A DNA stretch of 64,000 bases, taken from assembly GCF_958295425.1 (NCBI RefSeq), contig NC_081154.1, positions 930,001 to 994,000 of the forward strand, given 5' to 3'. Position numbers and translations under genes: made by a program. A model generated the notes under the pieces. It ran no database searches. It was not told the origin of the DNA and worked only from the letters and a program-made list of their open reading frames with translations. Positions 13,401-24,820 of the stretch are shown piece by piece. Source of the stretch: Solea solea (taxonomy: Eukaryota; Chordata; Actinopteri; Pleuronectiformes; Soleidae). The stretch's first letter is position 1; each line of letters opens with the position of its first letter.

Positions 13401-15744
13401 TTCTCTTAGTTTGAAGCAATTTTTAGTTTCGGTATCAAATGTTTCCTGAATTATTGCAACACTGTTCACAATAAGAATCTGGAAAAGATGAAATTTGTTT
13501 CCGACTATTTTTTACAAATAAATATTTATAAAAATCATTGTAACCACGAGAATAACTAAGTCTTAAATGAGCAGATATAAAGACAGATTATTGTTTTTTT
13601 TATTGCTTTTTAGCATCATAATGACAAATTTGAAAGAAAGGGTAGTCAGATTAGACTAGACTAGATAGATTAGATTAGATTAGATTAGTATACAAACATT
13701 GTGGATTTTTGGAACATCATAATGAGAGTTTAAAACAAAAAACTACTTAGATTAGATTTGTATAAAGAGAGATTATGGATATTTTGATTGCTATTATCAT
13801 AATGACAAGTTTAATACACAATTTTTGATACTATTTTACATTAGACTAGATTAGATTACAATAGATTAGTATTAGAATAAAGACAGATTGTGGATTTTTG
13901 GAACATCATAATGATTAGACTATATTTGATGACATTAGAGTAGAGTAGATTAGATTATATTAGATTAGATTGGGTTAGATTAGTATACAGACATTGTGGA
14001 TTTTTGGAACATTATGATGGCAAGTTTAAGATGTAAAGTTTAAAGTAAAAAAAAGTTTAAAAAAGATTAAAAATGATCTGTTGATTATTGATTTATGAGA
14101 TTAAAGTCTATTTCAGCATTAAAGGGACAGTACACTCTGTAAAAAGTGTGTTTTGTATTTTCTCTGAAACCCACACTTTGATGACTCAGGATTAAAGTTG
14201 GATTATAGTCTGGTTATTTCTGTAAATGTCACAAAAATGTATAATCTGATGTTCACGTGCATCACTGTGTGCTGCTGCTCTGTGTGTGATCAGCTGTGCA
14301 GAGGTTTGAGGTTTTTTAAAATAAGCGGTGACCTTTCAGGACGAAGCTGCACTGAGGAGCAAGGATTCATAAAACCGTCGCTGACGGACGAGTCGTCTCC
14401 TCCGCCTCTTATGATAACGGGAATAATGAGGAACTGGACAGGATTCTCCTGGAAAACTGGAAGGTTTCCTGCAGCAGCAGCAGCAGCAGCACTAACCAGC
14501 TCTGACAAGGACTCACATTTCCCACTGCAGTCAAACGAGACTGCTGCGAGCGATGAATTACACCGCTCGATGTGTCTCCTCCACACTTCACCTTCATTAT
14601 TTACGGTCGGGCGAATCAGAGCAGTAAAGAAAACACGCAGCGGGAGCCAGAGCACACCTGGTGATTCCGATAAAGGAGTTATTGTTTTCCATAAAACGGT
14701 AATAAAAGAGGAAAAGAGAGAAGCTGCAGACCACACTCTGCTGAAATGAAGACTATAAAAAGTGATCTGGGAGAATTTAAGCTGCAGGAGAAACAGACTT
14801 TCAGTCTTCACCACGACTCGTGTCAGTGACGAAAAACGCTTGAATGAAGGAACCGAGGTGATCATAGAGGAAGAAAACTGACACGAGAAAACTGAGCTGC
14901 AGTTACGATGAGTTCCACTGAAGACGTCGGAAGAGACGTCAGAAGAGACGTCAGAAGACGTCAGAGACGGAGTTGACTTTGCTGCCCGTCTTAGGCCCAG
15001 AAACTCTTGCAAAATATTCTGGTTAAATTAAAAGTTACTTTAATACTCAGAGCTGGTGATTTTTAACGCGTAGAAATCAGCTCATCCTTCTCTGCTTTTA
15101 CGTCCCTGATGAACAGGAATGTTAGGGTTTCAGGGCTTGGTGACACCTCATCCCCTCATCCAGTCATCCTCACAACCATCCATCACAATGTGTGCCTGAG
15201 GCCAGGAAGCAGAGAGAGTGTGGTGCGTCCTCACATCAGCAGCATCAGCATCATCAGCAGCATCAGCAGCATCAGCAGCAGCAGCATCTCTATAAAACCC
15301 ATCAGCTGGAAAGTGGTCAACACACGAGTAAAAAAGCCGGCGCAGCATTAAAACAAGCTCCAACACAGCAGCAGCGACTGTGTCTGCTCTATCATTATCC
15401 ACTTAATTCCATCCAGCCACGGCGGCTGTAATGACCACGTTCAAAAACAAAATCCCTTATCGAGCAGAAACTCAGACTCAAGCACAACAAATCCTCAAAT
15501 ATCGAGTGAGTGAAACAAAAGAGGAAAGTTTTTTTTTGAGAAATAAGAGGGTGAGACTCACAGCTCGGTGTCTGACGGCGGCTTCATTCCTCGCCTCGTG
15601 CAGCTCAGAGTTCTGCTGCTCCAGCTCCTGCACCTTGGTGAGGAGTCGCTCGCTCTGCTCGATGGCTCTCCTCAGCTCCTCTCGCTCCCTCATCTCTGGA
15701 TCCTGTGTGTGAAAGTTCTGCTGCTGCAGCGACAGAGACTTGAC
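1299..15744 (-). CDS. divergent class II myosin heavy-chain rod gene, partial (runs off left edge), no motor domain seen
   Basis: Six exons, read right to left: 15562-15744, 7333-7560, 5476-5580, 3695-3781, 2274-2419 and 1299-1389. All have GT donors and AG acceptors, and their phases fit (0-0, 0-0, 0-0, 0-0, 0-2, 2-0). They join into about 279 codons of unbroken heptad coiled coil rich in Glu, Lys, Arg, Leu and Gln. From memory of the family, each exon aligns in order with the S2/rod start of muscle myosin heavy chains, including the segment read there as DLQAEEDKVNTLTKAK (here DLQSEEEKVNLLTKEK) and the RKLEGD motif (here RRKLEGD). The 146- and 91-nt exon sizes and exon joints also match that family. 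Identity is low elsewhere. Expected role: dimeric coiled-coil rod. Motor exons are not visible to the right before the same-strand pts gene. The next rod exon lies beyond position 1. Rod homology is well supported; the subfamily is unknown. Confidence 0.85.
2274..2419 (-). CDS. myosin-rod exon E
   Basis: This exon has 146 nt (48 codons plus 2 nt), with acceptor GTGTTCAG and donor AAAAG|GTCGGC. It reads LEFQLEQERRQRGELEKSRR and then KLEGD, parallel to LEGSLEQEKK...DLERAKRKLEGD of muscle myosins. The second half (SQDSLGEMGKMKSGLEDL) is diverged but keeps length and heptad phase. Confidence 0.85.
2941..3068. repeat. TA/TATG/CA microsatellite
   Basis: Mixed AT, TATG and CA dinucleotide tract inside a rod-gene intron. 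Confidence 0.9.
3185..3345 (+). repeat. interspersed repeat with CTCF-like core, copy 1
   Basis: It shares cctgtatt...tgaatggcca and a core gccaccagggggtga with copies at 46145 and 55740. The core resembles the CTCF consensus. Confidence 0.55.
3695..3781 (-). CDS. myosin-rod exon D
   Basis: This exon has 29 codons in phase 0-0, with donor AAT|GTAAGT. It is the best-conserved segment: AIEDLQSEEEKVNLLTKEKT. The acceptor is CAACAGCAG, a tandem NAGNAG site, so the exon may start at 3781 (extra Gln) or 3778. Confidence 0.85.
4568..4895. repeat. ~330-bp (CCAN)n-type tandem repeat
   Basis: Plus strand is built of ccaa, cca(t)c and acta quartets with strong period four. It lies in a rod-gene intron. 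The ORFs across it (Pro/Thr/Asn/Gln-rich) are artefacts. Confidence 0.85.
5476..5580 (-). CDS. myosin-rod exon C
   Basis: This exon has 35 codons in phase 0-0, with acceptor CTGTCCAG and donor CAG|GTGAGA. It reads LSDGESRSLSEQL, then a Lys/Glu-rich stretch KLQKEKEHLVELSQ that parallels LTKEKKALQEAHQQ. The first half is poorly conserved and a few residues longer than in muscle myosins. Confidence 0.8.
7333..7560 (-). CDS. myosin-rod exon B
   Basis: This exon has 76 codons in phase 0-0, with acceptor TCTCCAG and donor CAG|GTGGGC. It contains SEQRCVQLEKARREL, LDEEKACSAQL and RDRLEVECSSLRRDLDEL. These parallel the family segments AEERCDQL, LEDEEEMNAEL and KRKLEDECSELKKDIDDLE, which is the strongest single block of homology in the gene. 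Confidence 0.85.
8530..9000. repeat. imperfect tandem duplication (~260 bp)
   Basis: gagaatca(c/a)aacaaaa...ttttacaaaac...aaacctt(g)aaaa.cagctgaaa...cg(t)aggaggttgtt.ctagtt occurs at 8533-8670 and again at 8826-8960. Nothing in it looks coding. Confidence 0.5.
9407..9559 (-). CDS. possible alternative first coding exon of the myosin-rod gene
   Basis: This is an open frame starting at an ATG pair inside the 7.8-kb intron between rod exons A and B. It encodes an acidic, Ser-rich and Pro-rich N-terminus (starts MMSVRQRQRRSSLSDDSEE, then DPGPEPEPEE and LDWDGYSTTLEHRL). A donor GCT|GTGGGT would leave phase 0, which fits exon B and would give ...RLAA-EQECV. An alternative donor GTAACG at 9402 leaves phase 1 and would not fit. 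Codon choice looks coding, but I do not recognise the protein. If real, this would be an intronic promoter producing a rod with a private N-terminus. Confidence 0.35.
9560..9592. repeat. (GAT)n/(GTT)n microsatellite
   Basis: Trinucleotide run immediately upstream (minus strand) of the possible alternative first exon. Confidence 0.85.
9809..9837. repeat. (CTTT)n microsatellite
   Basis: Simple tetranucleotide run. Confidence 0.9.
10418..10447. repeat. (CA)15 microsatellite
   Basis: Perfect dinucleotide run. Confidence 0.95.
10480..11190. repeat. ~350-bp tandem duplication
   Basis: Two diverged copies share aaagccgtagaaggttgaat (10572 and 10922), agtctagt.atctctc (10654 and 11028) and gctcacctcagatttaattg (10730 and 11112). 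A third, weaker relative lies at about 17455-17650 on the same strand. No ORF is conserved between copies. Confidence 0.6.
12785..12900. repeat. direct repeat of a teleost DNA-element-like motif
   Basis: acattagtcggactaaaatc and gagctagtctt occur twice (about 12786 and 12862), with an inverted copy (agtcggactaag) between them. This looks like the end of a nonautonomous DNA element. Confidence 0.45.
13647..13990. repeat. (TAGAT)n-like degenerate repeat region
   Basis: agattagat tracts at 13647-13690, 13840-13880 and 13935-13985. Between them attgtggatttttggaacat recurs three times, giving a higher-order period of roughly 150-180 bp. Confidence 0.65.
14471..14490. repeat. (GCA)n microsatellite
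   Basis: Short trinucleotide run; it gives the Ala run in a long antisense ORF that I reject. Confidence 0.9.
15235..15288. repeat. CAG/CAT trinucleotide repeat
   Basis: Mixed agcatcagc units. Confidence 0.85.
15562..15744 (-). CDS. myosin-rod exon A (S2 start)
   Basis: This exon has 61 codons in phase 0 at both ends. The acceptor follows a TG-rich tract ending TTTCAG, and the donor is GCT|GTGAGT. The core REELRRAIEQSERL matches the family segment around KEALEKSE, and the end (RHRA) joins exon B (EQECV) just where myosins read QVQ|AEQDNL. A second in-frame acceptor (CACACAG|GATCCAG, exon top at about 15702) could shorten it by 14 codons. Confidence 0.75.
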
Positions 15745-15781
15745 CTGAAACCACACACACACACACAGTTTCTTCAGATAC

Positions 15782-15843
15782 CTCTTTCTTTCTCTTTCTT
15801 TTTCTCTTTCTCTCTTTCTCTTTCTCTCTCTCTCTCTCTCTCT
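15782..15843. repeat. (CTTT)/(CT)n microsatellite
   Basis: Pyrimidine tract just upstream (gene strand) of rod exon A. On the gene strand it is purine-rich, so it is not the polypyrimidine tract. Confidence 0.9.
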
Positions 15844-15999
15844 GAACTCCTGCTGCTTCTTCTCTTTTCTCTGGAACGACATCAAACTTTCTTCTCTGAG
15901 CTCCTGCCTTTCTAACCAGGAGCTCTTTTAAGACATAATAGTATCTTAAAAGTGATACTTTTAGAGTCAAAGTACAAGTTTGTTACCAGAAAATTAATT

Positions 16000-16400
16000 T
16001 TTTATATAATATTACTGAAGTAAAAAGTCTTAAAGTTTATGACATTTACTGTCCTTAAGGATCAACATGTAATTTTCTGATAAGGTTTAGAAATAAAAGT
16101 ATTAAAAAAGTCAGGATTGAGCCATGGTGGCTCAGTGGTAGGGTTGTCTTTCAACCTGGAAGGTTGTGGGTTCAATTCCTGGCTCTGCTAGTCTACATGA
16201 GACACTGAACCCCATGTTGCAACGTGTGAATGGGTGAAAAGTGTCATCTAAAACAGCTCTTCTTCTTCTGATTTTATTTGTTAGTAACGAGTAACAAAGA
16301 GAGTTAGAGGAAATATATTGGAGTAAAAGTACAATTTGCTAGAAATATTAATAACAAAGTAAAAGAACAGATACGTGAATTTTGTACATAAGAACAACTT
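16000..16400 (+). mobile_element. tRNA-derived SINE-like element, copy 1
   Basis: 16119-16188 folds like a tRNA: GAGCCA pairs with TGGCTC, the D arm is GGCTCAGTGG and the B box is GGTTCAATTCC. The downstream body contains ggagtaaaagtac and ctagaaatattaataacaaa, shared with the copy at 44240-44540. Confidence 0.6.
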
Positions 16401-18424
16401 TGTCACTTCCAGCCTTTTTTCAAACATCCAGAGCCGTATCTTAAATATTTCTATAAAAGTGATTCCCAACCTTTTTCACTAAAAGTAGCAGACAATTGAA
16501 ATGGTGTAATGGAGCGCCACTGGTGTCCATTTTATCCACCGGTGCTTTTGGAAGGATTAAATACTTCTAAACAGCAAAAACTGGTAAAAACTAAGTCAAA
16601 AATGTATCAAATTTTTCCAATTCCACGAGTCAAAAATGAAAAATCTTCTCAGGATTCGATCACACGTGAAATTGATTGGTCAACTTTTGACCTATGGTTT
16701 TTCCTCTCTGCTGTTAATTAAGATCAGAAAATCGTTGTCAGAGCTGAGAAGAATAATCCAATAATACCACGTTATGATGTGAAAGCATCGCCAATTATTC
16801 ACTTAATGAGATTACATACAAAGTCAATGTAAATGCCTGGTGGCACAAATCTCACAGGCATGCAAAACTCACGCTTTTCTTTTCAAACACACAAAAAAAC
16901 ACAAAAAAAAACAATTCTAAAGAACTTTTGAACTATGGAGGACAGCATTACATGTCTCAGCGGGATGGCAATTATTATTATTAGAAGTAAAACCATAATT
17001 TCAACCTTAACAACTGTACAAAATGCAAAAAATGTAATCATTTGGAATGAATATACATTTCCTTGTTTAATGTAATGAATAGTTTGACGTTTTATGGGAA
17101 AAATGTCAAACTATGTGAACTCTGACTTCTTATGGAGAGAAAGCGAGAGGAAGGTATTAAAGAGGGATAATGCACAAACACCATCAGTTGTTTTATAGAA
17201 TGGTGAGTAGTTTTAACGTCTTGTCATTGCTGAGCCTTGTTTTGGTTTGATACTATTACATTTTATTATTATTTTTTATTAATATTAATATTTCCTTGTA
17301 ATATGTAATAAATACTTTGACATTTCCATGAAAAATTAAACCAAACACAACTTGTTTTCTGCTGGTTTTCACGGCCTAGTTTAGCTCATATCAAGGCCTG
17401 TTGCTGGATCCTGGCCTTGGGGTTGAGAACCCTTGTTATGTACTCATTTTTCAAGATAAGGAGGAGCACCAGAAGTCTTGTTCTCCCTCAGATTACTTGA
17501 TTTACATGAATCCTACATTATCCTGAAATGTTATTATGGGATTAAAGATCATTAATCACAATAATATGTTGCCTACTCCAGCTTTAACTTGTTGATGAAG
17601 AGACAAATGTTGAATGACTGAAAAGTTATGAAGCTGTAAATGAGTTTTTAAACATCGACCTCCTCCACTCCAACAAAATAAGACAAACACAGTTCTCTCA
17701 CTCTGGTTAGGATCACTACATGGTACAGAGGTCAAAGGCCAAGAGAAGAAGCTCAGTCACTTCAGAGGCTGCAGACAAACAAAGTAAAAAATGTCACTGC
17801 TCTGGACTGAGAGCTGTCCTCCCTATCAGCAGAACCTCCAGCGCTGCAGAGACCAGATTCACATGGAACCAGACTCGCAGTGTAAACACACGCCTGTAAC
17901 GCCGCAAGACCGATGTAAACAGCAGTGATGTTCCACACACGCTGTGCCATGGCTGAAAAATGAGCTGGACAAGAGAGACTGTGGACACTGGAGACACATA
18001 TGAGGACTGGCCGTGAATAGAATCGGATTCAAATCATATTCAGATAAAGTGTGAAAGCTTTTATCGCTAGAATCTGCAGTTCTCTTTAGCTTCTGTCAGC
18101 AAACTGAAGAGCTGCAAGATATGATAAACAAAAACTGGTATTTTCGTGAATAAAAATGAAAAACATTATGTCAATACGCCCGTTTTCCTTGTAAAGTGAT
18201 GAACAGAACATTGGCAAAGGCAAATATGGAAACCAGAAGACTCTTCTTCTCTTATTATTGTTCCTTTTTTTCCTCCCTAAGAAATCTTAACTCACTTTGT
18301 GCTTCTAAAACTTTTTTCCTGGGAAAAATTCAACAATTCAGAACCATATCACTGACAGACCTCAAAACCTCTATGGACCCAAACACTTTCTTTAAAAACA
18401 TCAACAAAAACACAGTGAACTACA

Positions 18425-20705
18425 TCTAAAGGCACCATTAGCAACTAGCTGGTCATAATGAAGAGAACATAATTAGCATTTAGGAGCTAAATCAGTCAAT
18501 AGTTGATGGACAACACACAGCATTTGATGCTTAAAGTAGCAACTAGGGAGGCAGGTGACAGTAATGTAGCAATGAATTAGCAACTAGCTGTGATCATAAC
18601 AGCATTTAACAGAAGAATGGGCAAGAAACTAATAACATAGCATTTAGCATCTAAATTAGCGACTAGCAGGTCATAGAACATAACAGAGAGATAATATAAC
18701 TTAGAGTAGCATTTAGGAGTTAAATTAGCAAATATATGGGGAACATACCATTGCATTAAGTGGCAAAAAGGCCAGCTAGCTAGTGGACATCATGCATCAA
18801 TTGACATATACATTAGCAGCTGGCAGGTGGACATAATGTAGCATTTAGAAGCTAAATTAGCAAATAGTTGGTGAACATAATAGATAAATTAGCAACTAGC
18901 AGGGCAGTGAACATTATTTGGTTTAAGCTAAATTAGCAACTACCTGATATAAATAACAGCAAACTTAGCAAATAAGCAGCTAAGTTATCATATAACTGCT
19001 GAACAAAACATACATTTTAGCAGCTAAACTAGCAACTACTACTATGTGAACTCTGTGTCCGGAGAATTCAGTACAGAGATTCTGAACGCAGCAGAGGATC
19101 ATCTGGGTATCTACTGTCATTTATCATAGTAGTAGTCATTAGTCATTAGCTTAGTTGACAGGGACAGTGAGCAGCAGGTTTGTGGCTGCACCAAATTTAG
19201 CCACAAGCTAATTTTAATCTGTAGAGCAATAATATTTCTACTAAGCGAATCAACAGCCGAATAAAGACACATTAGCTCACATAGACATTTTCCAGAGATT
19301 AGACTCAGGAACTGGCAGGAGAAACTCTGCAGAAGTTGTGAAGAAATGTTTTTTCACAGTATAACCCCTTTAAACATCAGGAGAATGCAGTTATTAAGAA
19401 GTGCTTTATATGTACTAGTCTGTACATGGACAGTACATGCAAAACACATGAGGTCTTTAAAGTCTGTGTTGAATTCTTAACATTAAAAGGCTTTTCAGGC
19501 CTTAAATACCCACATATTTACTGCATTTTACTCCATTAAACCACCTTGACCTACATGCAATGCTCAAAGCGACTAATGCTTCCTGCAGAGCCCAGTGGTT
19601 TGACTGCATGACTTCACACTCCATTCCAAAATCCAAAAAGAGCTTTTTCTCTTTTCACTCCAACCACCTAACAAGATCCTACAAGACAATCTGGCTTTAC
19701 TTCCGACGCACAAACAAAAATGTTGTAGTTTCCATCAGTGGAAAAACAGACGTGAGCTAATTTTCCGACACTGAGATCTGAAGAAAAAGAAGAAAAAGGG
19801 AAAGCAGATTTGAAGGCTGGTTGGAAAGGAGCTGTCATTAGCTCAGGTCTATCAAGCCTGACATTGAGTTTATCTCTCAACCCTTTGTTTGACAGCAGGA
19901 AACTAAGACGGGAAAAGTGGCGTCGCTCTTAAGCATCTGTCAGTAGTTGCCATGCTAGCCAAAAAGTTCAACAATTCAGAACATAATTACAATATATCAA
20001 ATGACTCCAAAACTTGTATGGACTCCACCAGTTTTAAAAGATCAACAAACATGTCACAGGAAATCTCAGAAACTTTAGCATTTAAAAGCTAAATTAGGAA
20101 CTAGCTGGTGGACATAATGTAGAATTTCGCAGCTAAATAACCAGCTATAGCTAGTTAACATAATGTAGCATTTAGCAGCTAAATAATAAACTAACTGGTG
20201 AATATAATGTAACATTTAGCAGCTAGATAACCAACTAGCTGGTGCAGGTGGACATAATGTAGCATTTAAAAGCTAAATTAGCAAATATTTGGTGAACATA
20301 ATGTAGAAATTAGCAGCGACATTAACAAATAGCGAGTGAACATAGTATTTAGCAGCTAAATTAGCACATCACTGTGAACAAAGTGTTCCAGTTACATCGG
20401 AACTAACGTTACTTTACCACGTTCCAATTGAGAACTTGCAAATGTATCTTGGGCTATAGCCATTGTTAGCAACACCAATCAAAACATGGTATTTTGCATA
20501 CACAAATAACACATTTTTTATGGCAAAATATTAAAAAGTACAATGTATACGATTGATTAACTGTGAAACTAAAACAGCAGAAGTGATTTAACGGTAAAAA
20601 TAGCCGTGTTTGAATGATGTGATGGTGAACATAGCATTTAGCGGCTAAATTAACATATAGCCATTAAACGAAACATCAAGCAGCTAAACTAGCAGCAAGT
20701 GGGCG
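18425..20705. repeat. degenerate ~44-bp satellite-like repeat field
   Basis: The unit reads about gtagcatttagcagctaaat, tagcaactagctggtg and gaacataat. More than fifteen diverged copies fill 18425-19050, with further copies at 20065-20365 and 20625-20700. The interruption at 19.1-20.0 kb is unique-looking. No ORF is preserved. Confidence 0.7.
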
Positions 20706-22069
20706 TATATACAGTTAATAAAATTGAGATTTAAAGAATAAAGAGGGGGAAATAAAGCAGTTGTTGTTTAGAAAAGAGCTGTCATTAGCTTAGCTCTCTC
20801 AAACCAGACAGAGAGTTTATCTTTGTCGTTTGTCAGCGGGAAACTAATACGGCTAAAATGTTGCATCACCGCCCTTAAGTGTTCGTGAGTAATTGCCATG
20901 TAATCCAAAGTAAGATTTAGGACAAGTGTGTTTAGCCGTCATTAGCCTCTGACTGCTGACACACCTGAACTTCCTTTGCCTCCACTCAGTTCAAACACAC
21001 GACATATTTACCTGTCAGTGCAGGATTTACCGCCGCACTCAACGTCGCTCTGCACACGGACTCCGGCAACAGCGGAGGAAGACGAATGTGACACATCAAT
21101 GGTTCACCTTTAGCATGATCACAGGGCTCAGCCTCTTAAGCCAGAGCCATTGTCGCAAATAGCAAATATGAAATGTGCTCTTTGTCTCCATCCAACCGCT
21201 CTTTTTTTGACGTGATGAATACGAGTTACAGTCAAACCAAGTTTTCATGTTTTGACTTGAAGCTCAGAGATTTTCCTCTGATCAAACCCGAGGGGTGAAA
21301 ACAACTAATTTACAGTTACATTTTTATGCATAACTTTCTACAGTCATTTCTTAAAGTTAGTGTCTCTGATTCCTGACATTCCATGTCTAAGAGGAGGCAA
21401 CTGGGTTATTAATCTCATGATTTTGTTCTTTTATTTGCACAGATGTTCCAGATTTCAGCTCCTATTAACACTTTGCCAGTGGTTTAATACGCAACTGAAA
21501 ACAACTCAAGATAAGCTACAGAAAAGTGAAATATTTAACTCAGCGTTTTCAGAGAGTAGCAAAACAACTTAGAAACAGCTGTTTTTTGTTTTGGAGTCCA
21601 GTGACGTGATTCACGGGAATCATTAAAAAGATTTGTTCACAGAATCGCTCGGTGCTTGACCGGTTGCACTCACTGAACTGAAACACAGCTGAACTCACCG
21701 TGTACAGTAAATATCTTATGATGCTCCGCTTCAGAAGTGCCGTCTCTTTGACATAAAACACCAAATTCCATTCTTTGTTTTGTGAAATTTCAATCATTTC
21801 CTTTCTAATCATTGGAGAAACTACTTTTAGTCATTATTAAACCTGTATTCTAATGAATAGCCATCAGAAGACAATGCTACTGGTTTGTTTACAAGGTTAT
21901 GAGAAGATAATCCTTCTATTTTTGTCTTGATTGACAGCTTATGGTCCCAGTTGTTAGATTCAGGTCTTCTTGGTTCCATTGGGAGTCAAATGGATAAGGA
22001 AGTAAAGCATTTATGTGGACATTGACATGGTTAGTGATGTCCAGTTGGTGCATGGTTGCCGATGTAGGT

Positions 22070-22720
22070 GGATCAAGCTTTCAGTCAAGTTCCTACCCCC
22101 CGCTTTTCCAAATACGGTTTCTTCTGGATTCAACAAAACAACATGGGACCTCTAGATTACCACTACCAAAAGAGCAGGTCACAAACTTTTAGGTGACATC
22201 CATCCATCCATCTCAGCTGACATTGGGTGATTGGTGGGGTCTACTAATACAGATCACCTTCCTTTTTTCTTGTTCTTCTTATTTTTTGGTGTTTTACGGC
22301 AGTTTGCACTTGCCTTGATCTGGAGTGAGGTCTGATCCACATGGAAATGGAACGAAATGTTTGGAAAAGGTTTTTGAAAAACAGTCTGGTGGTTTCTGCA
22401 AAGCCCTGGCAGTTCTTGGAGTAACTGGAGCTGCCAAGAAGGGAGCCATACAGTATGTTCCATCACTAGATTTGGATAAAGAGGGAGTGTCTGTGGATTG
22501 GTGTTACTGGGATGCAATTATGGGACTCAATCAACCCTTGATGGGTCACCTGGGTGAAGTGGTCTGATGTTGAAAGACCCAAACCTCCTGAGGACCCCAG
22601 GAACATCACTGATGATGCATACCAGCACATTCTACAGACGTACCATGAAACTGGGACTCCCAAAACATAATTTCTTTGTGGATAAAATGCCAATACAATA
22701 AAAAAAAAAACTGAAGCGGA
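22070..22720 (+). other. unidentified ORF-like segment
   Basis: 22325-22570 is open on the plus strand (starts MRSDPHGNGTKCLEKVFEKQ) and a second frame stays open to about 22670, ending near a poly-A run at 22700. It could be a decayed retrocopy or transposon piece. I do not recognise it, and codon use is not distinctive. Confidence 0.25.
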
Positions 22721-24820
22721 TTCACCTAGACTCATCTAGACAGTCCATCAATCATTACACTCTCCTTGTATCACTGGTTGCATGCATGTACAGAGCTAAC
22801 CTGAATTTCTAGTAGGTCAACATTCTATCACATGAAGACATTAACTCATGTTTACACCTACAGTCAATTTAGAGTCCTCAGTTAACCTAAACCCACATCT
22901 GCATGGCTTTGGGAGCTGGAGTTTATGATGAAAACCGACAAACACTGAAGGATAATGCAAACTCTACACAGAAAACTTGCAGCAAAACCTAGATTTGATC
23001 CAGGAACCTATATCTCCAAAGTATGAGTGTCGGAAACTCATTCAGACCTGGTTTTGTTAATCATACTGCATCTCTCCATCTGTTCCTTTACTCTCCAGTG
23101 TCAGTGAGGAGCTGTGTTTGTGCCGCAGAAGCACAAACTGCTCCCAGGTGACCGGTCCTCAGGCTGAAGCCTGGCCTCTGGCTGAACCCCAGATCCAGGT
23201 TCAGGGAGGGAGGCAGAGGCAACCTTTGATCAGTCAACCACTTCACATTTCACTTACACTCCACTGGTCCACTGGCCGCACGTCAGCTGCAATCATACCA
23301 GCTTATGAATCATATCAATGGTGCGATTGTTGTCAGGTAATTACACGGAGGAGTTAGCGAGACATTAATAACACAACGGCGTGTTGTTGTATTCCTCCGC
23401 CGTCGTGATTGACAGCAGTGCCAGTCGCCCCGTAGACATAATTAAGTGCAGTTATTGATCTAATCATCATATTATCAGCGCATCGCTGGAGGAGAACGCG
23501 CAGATACAATAAGTATCATGATGACCCACATGAAGCATCATCGAAGAAGAAAAGCCACACATTCATGTGCTGAATGAGCCGCCATCGTCATGGTCTGCAG
23601 AGGAGGAAGGGCGGTTAGCACGACATGGTCGTATAGCATTTACTGTACAGCAGTGGCCTCTGAATCATTAGACACGTGAGGGGACTTAAAGCAACAAAAT
23701 GTAGGTTTTTAACCTTCAAATAATATCTCAAAGATTATTTTGAAGATACATCAACTTACAAAAGCCTGTATTAGCTCCATGGAACCTCTGATTTTGGGTT
23801 CATGCCACAACAAAATTCTAGTTTTCTGGCCAAAGCGGTATCGCTGGCTTGTCAACCCTACTTTGTGTTAGTTTACTGAATATTTTAACATCATCAATAT
23901 TGAATTTCGAGTAGGGATGGGAATCGGTATCGGTCAAAATCACTGGATCGGATATCTGACAGACTCAGCATAAATGTATCGTTAACAGCTTCATACGTTC
24001 ATAAAAGGTCTAAAAATGACAATGTATCATAATAATATTGGTATTGGTAGATACGTGATCCTTAGTTTTAAGTATACTACGCCTGACAAAGGTTAGGAAT
24101 ATTCCAGATTCAGATTTTAGGAGTTATTTGTGGTGGCAAATGCTTGCAAATGTAGATTCACATGCAGAGGAACTGACCAAGAACCTTAAAGTGCATGAGC
24201 AGAGCTCAACCAGCAACCCTGTGCTTTTGGTTTATGGATATGTGGATAATAAAGAAACTTTTATTGATTGCTCTTTAATTTACATGCGTTAACAACCGTA
24301 GTGACTGTTTTTGATACGCAAATGTTGCTACACATTTCAATTCAGTGGAGATTTTTGAGGATTTCTTTGGGAACCACCATACACCCTCACTGAGGGACGC
24401 CCTACTGGGGTCCAATAGCCAAATTAAGTGGTTAAAGCCACAATTTTGTGTCTTTATGTCATGCATCCTATTTGGTTGATGTCCTCACAATTATAGAGAA
24501 ACAAAAACCTGGAAGGAAAATAATGTAAAACGTACAAAAGCCTTGCGGAAACTCAGATGCCATACATCACAAATGCACACACAGTAACCAAAAAATGATC
24601 CTGTGCACTCTGGCGCCCCCTGTTGAACGAGGAGCTCCTCTGTTAGAGAAGCCCATTAGAGGAGGAGCCTTCAGGAAGAGGCTGGAGAACAGTGACAGAC
24701 CGAAACCACCAGAGAGGGAGAAGGAGAGGAGAGAGTGAAGGCGCTTCAGAGAAGATGGGGAAGAAGAAGAGGGAGAAGAAGGAGGAGAAAGCGGAGAAGG
24801 AGGAGGTGGAGGTCTCTTAC

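Larger units (their letters stand above)
15745..24820. other. no supported exon: intron or 5' region of the rod gene
   Basis: AT-rich DNA with the SINE-like copy (16.0-16.4 kb), a weak relative of the 10.5-kb duplication (17.45 kb), the 44-bp repeat field (18.4-20.7 kb), a hAT-like end (gggatgggaatcggtatcgg at 23916) and short ORFs that resemble nothing I know. I looked for myosin motor signatures (P-loop, switch, converter, IQ) and saw none. Confidence 0.6.

Noticed and set aside
14290..15012. 240-codon minus ORF as a gene
   Set aside because: No recognisable domain, no splice or promoter support, and an equally open opposite frame; kept only as a low-interest finding.
16119..16188. tRNA-like fold with possible CTT anticodon
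   Set aside because: The anticodon stem is poor and the same head with a shared tail recurs at 44.4 kb, so it is a SINE head rather than a tRNA gene.
16458..17437. Possible hAT element bounded by gtgattcccaacc and ggttgagaaccc
   Set aside because: The ends are only loosely similar and no target-site duplication is visible.
17762..17997. Hydrophobic minus-strand ORFs (MAQRVWNITAVYIG)
   Set aside because: Considered as a possible first exon or motor piece of the rod gene, but there is no family match and no donor in the right phase.
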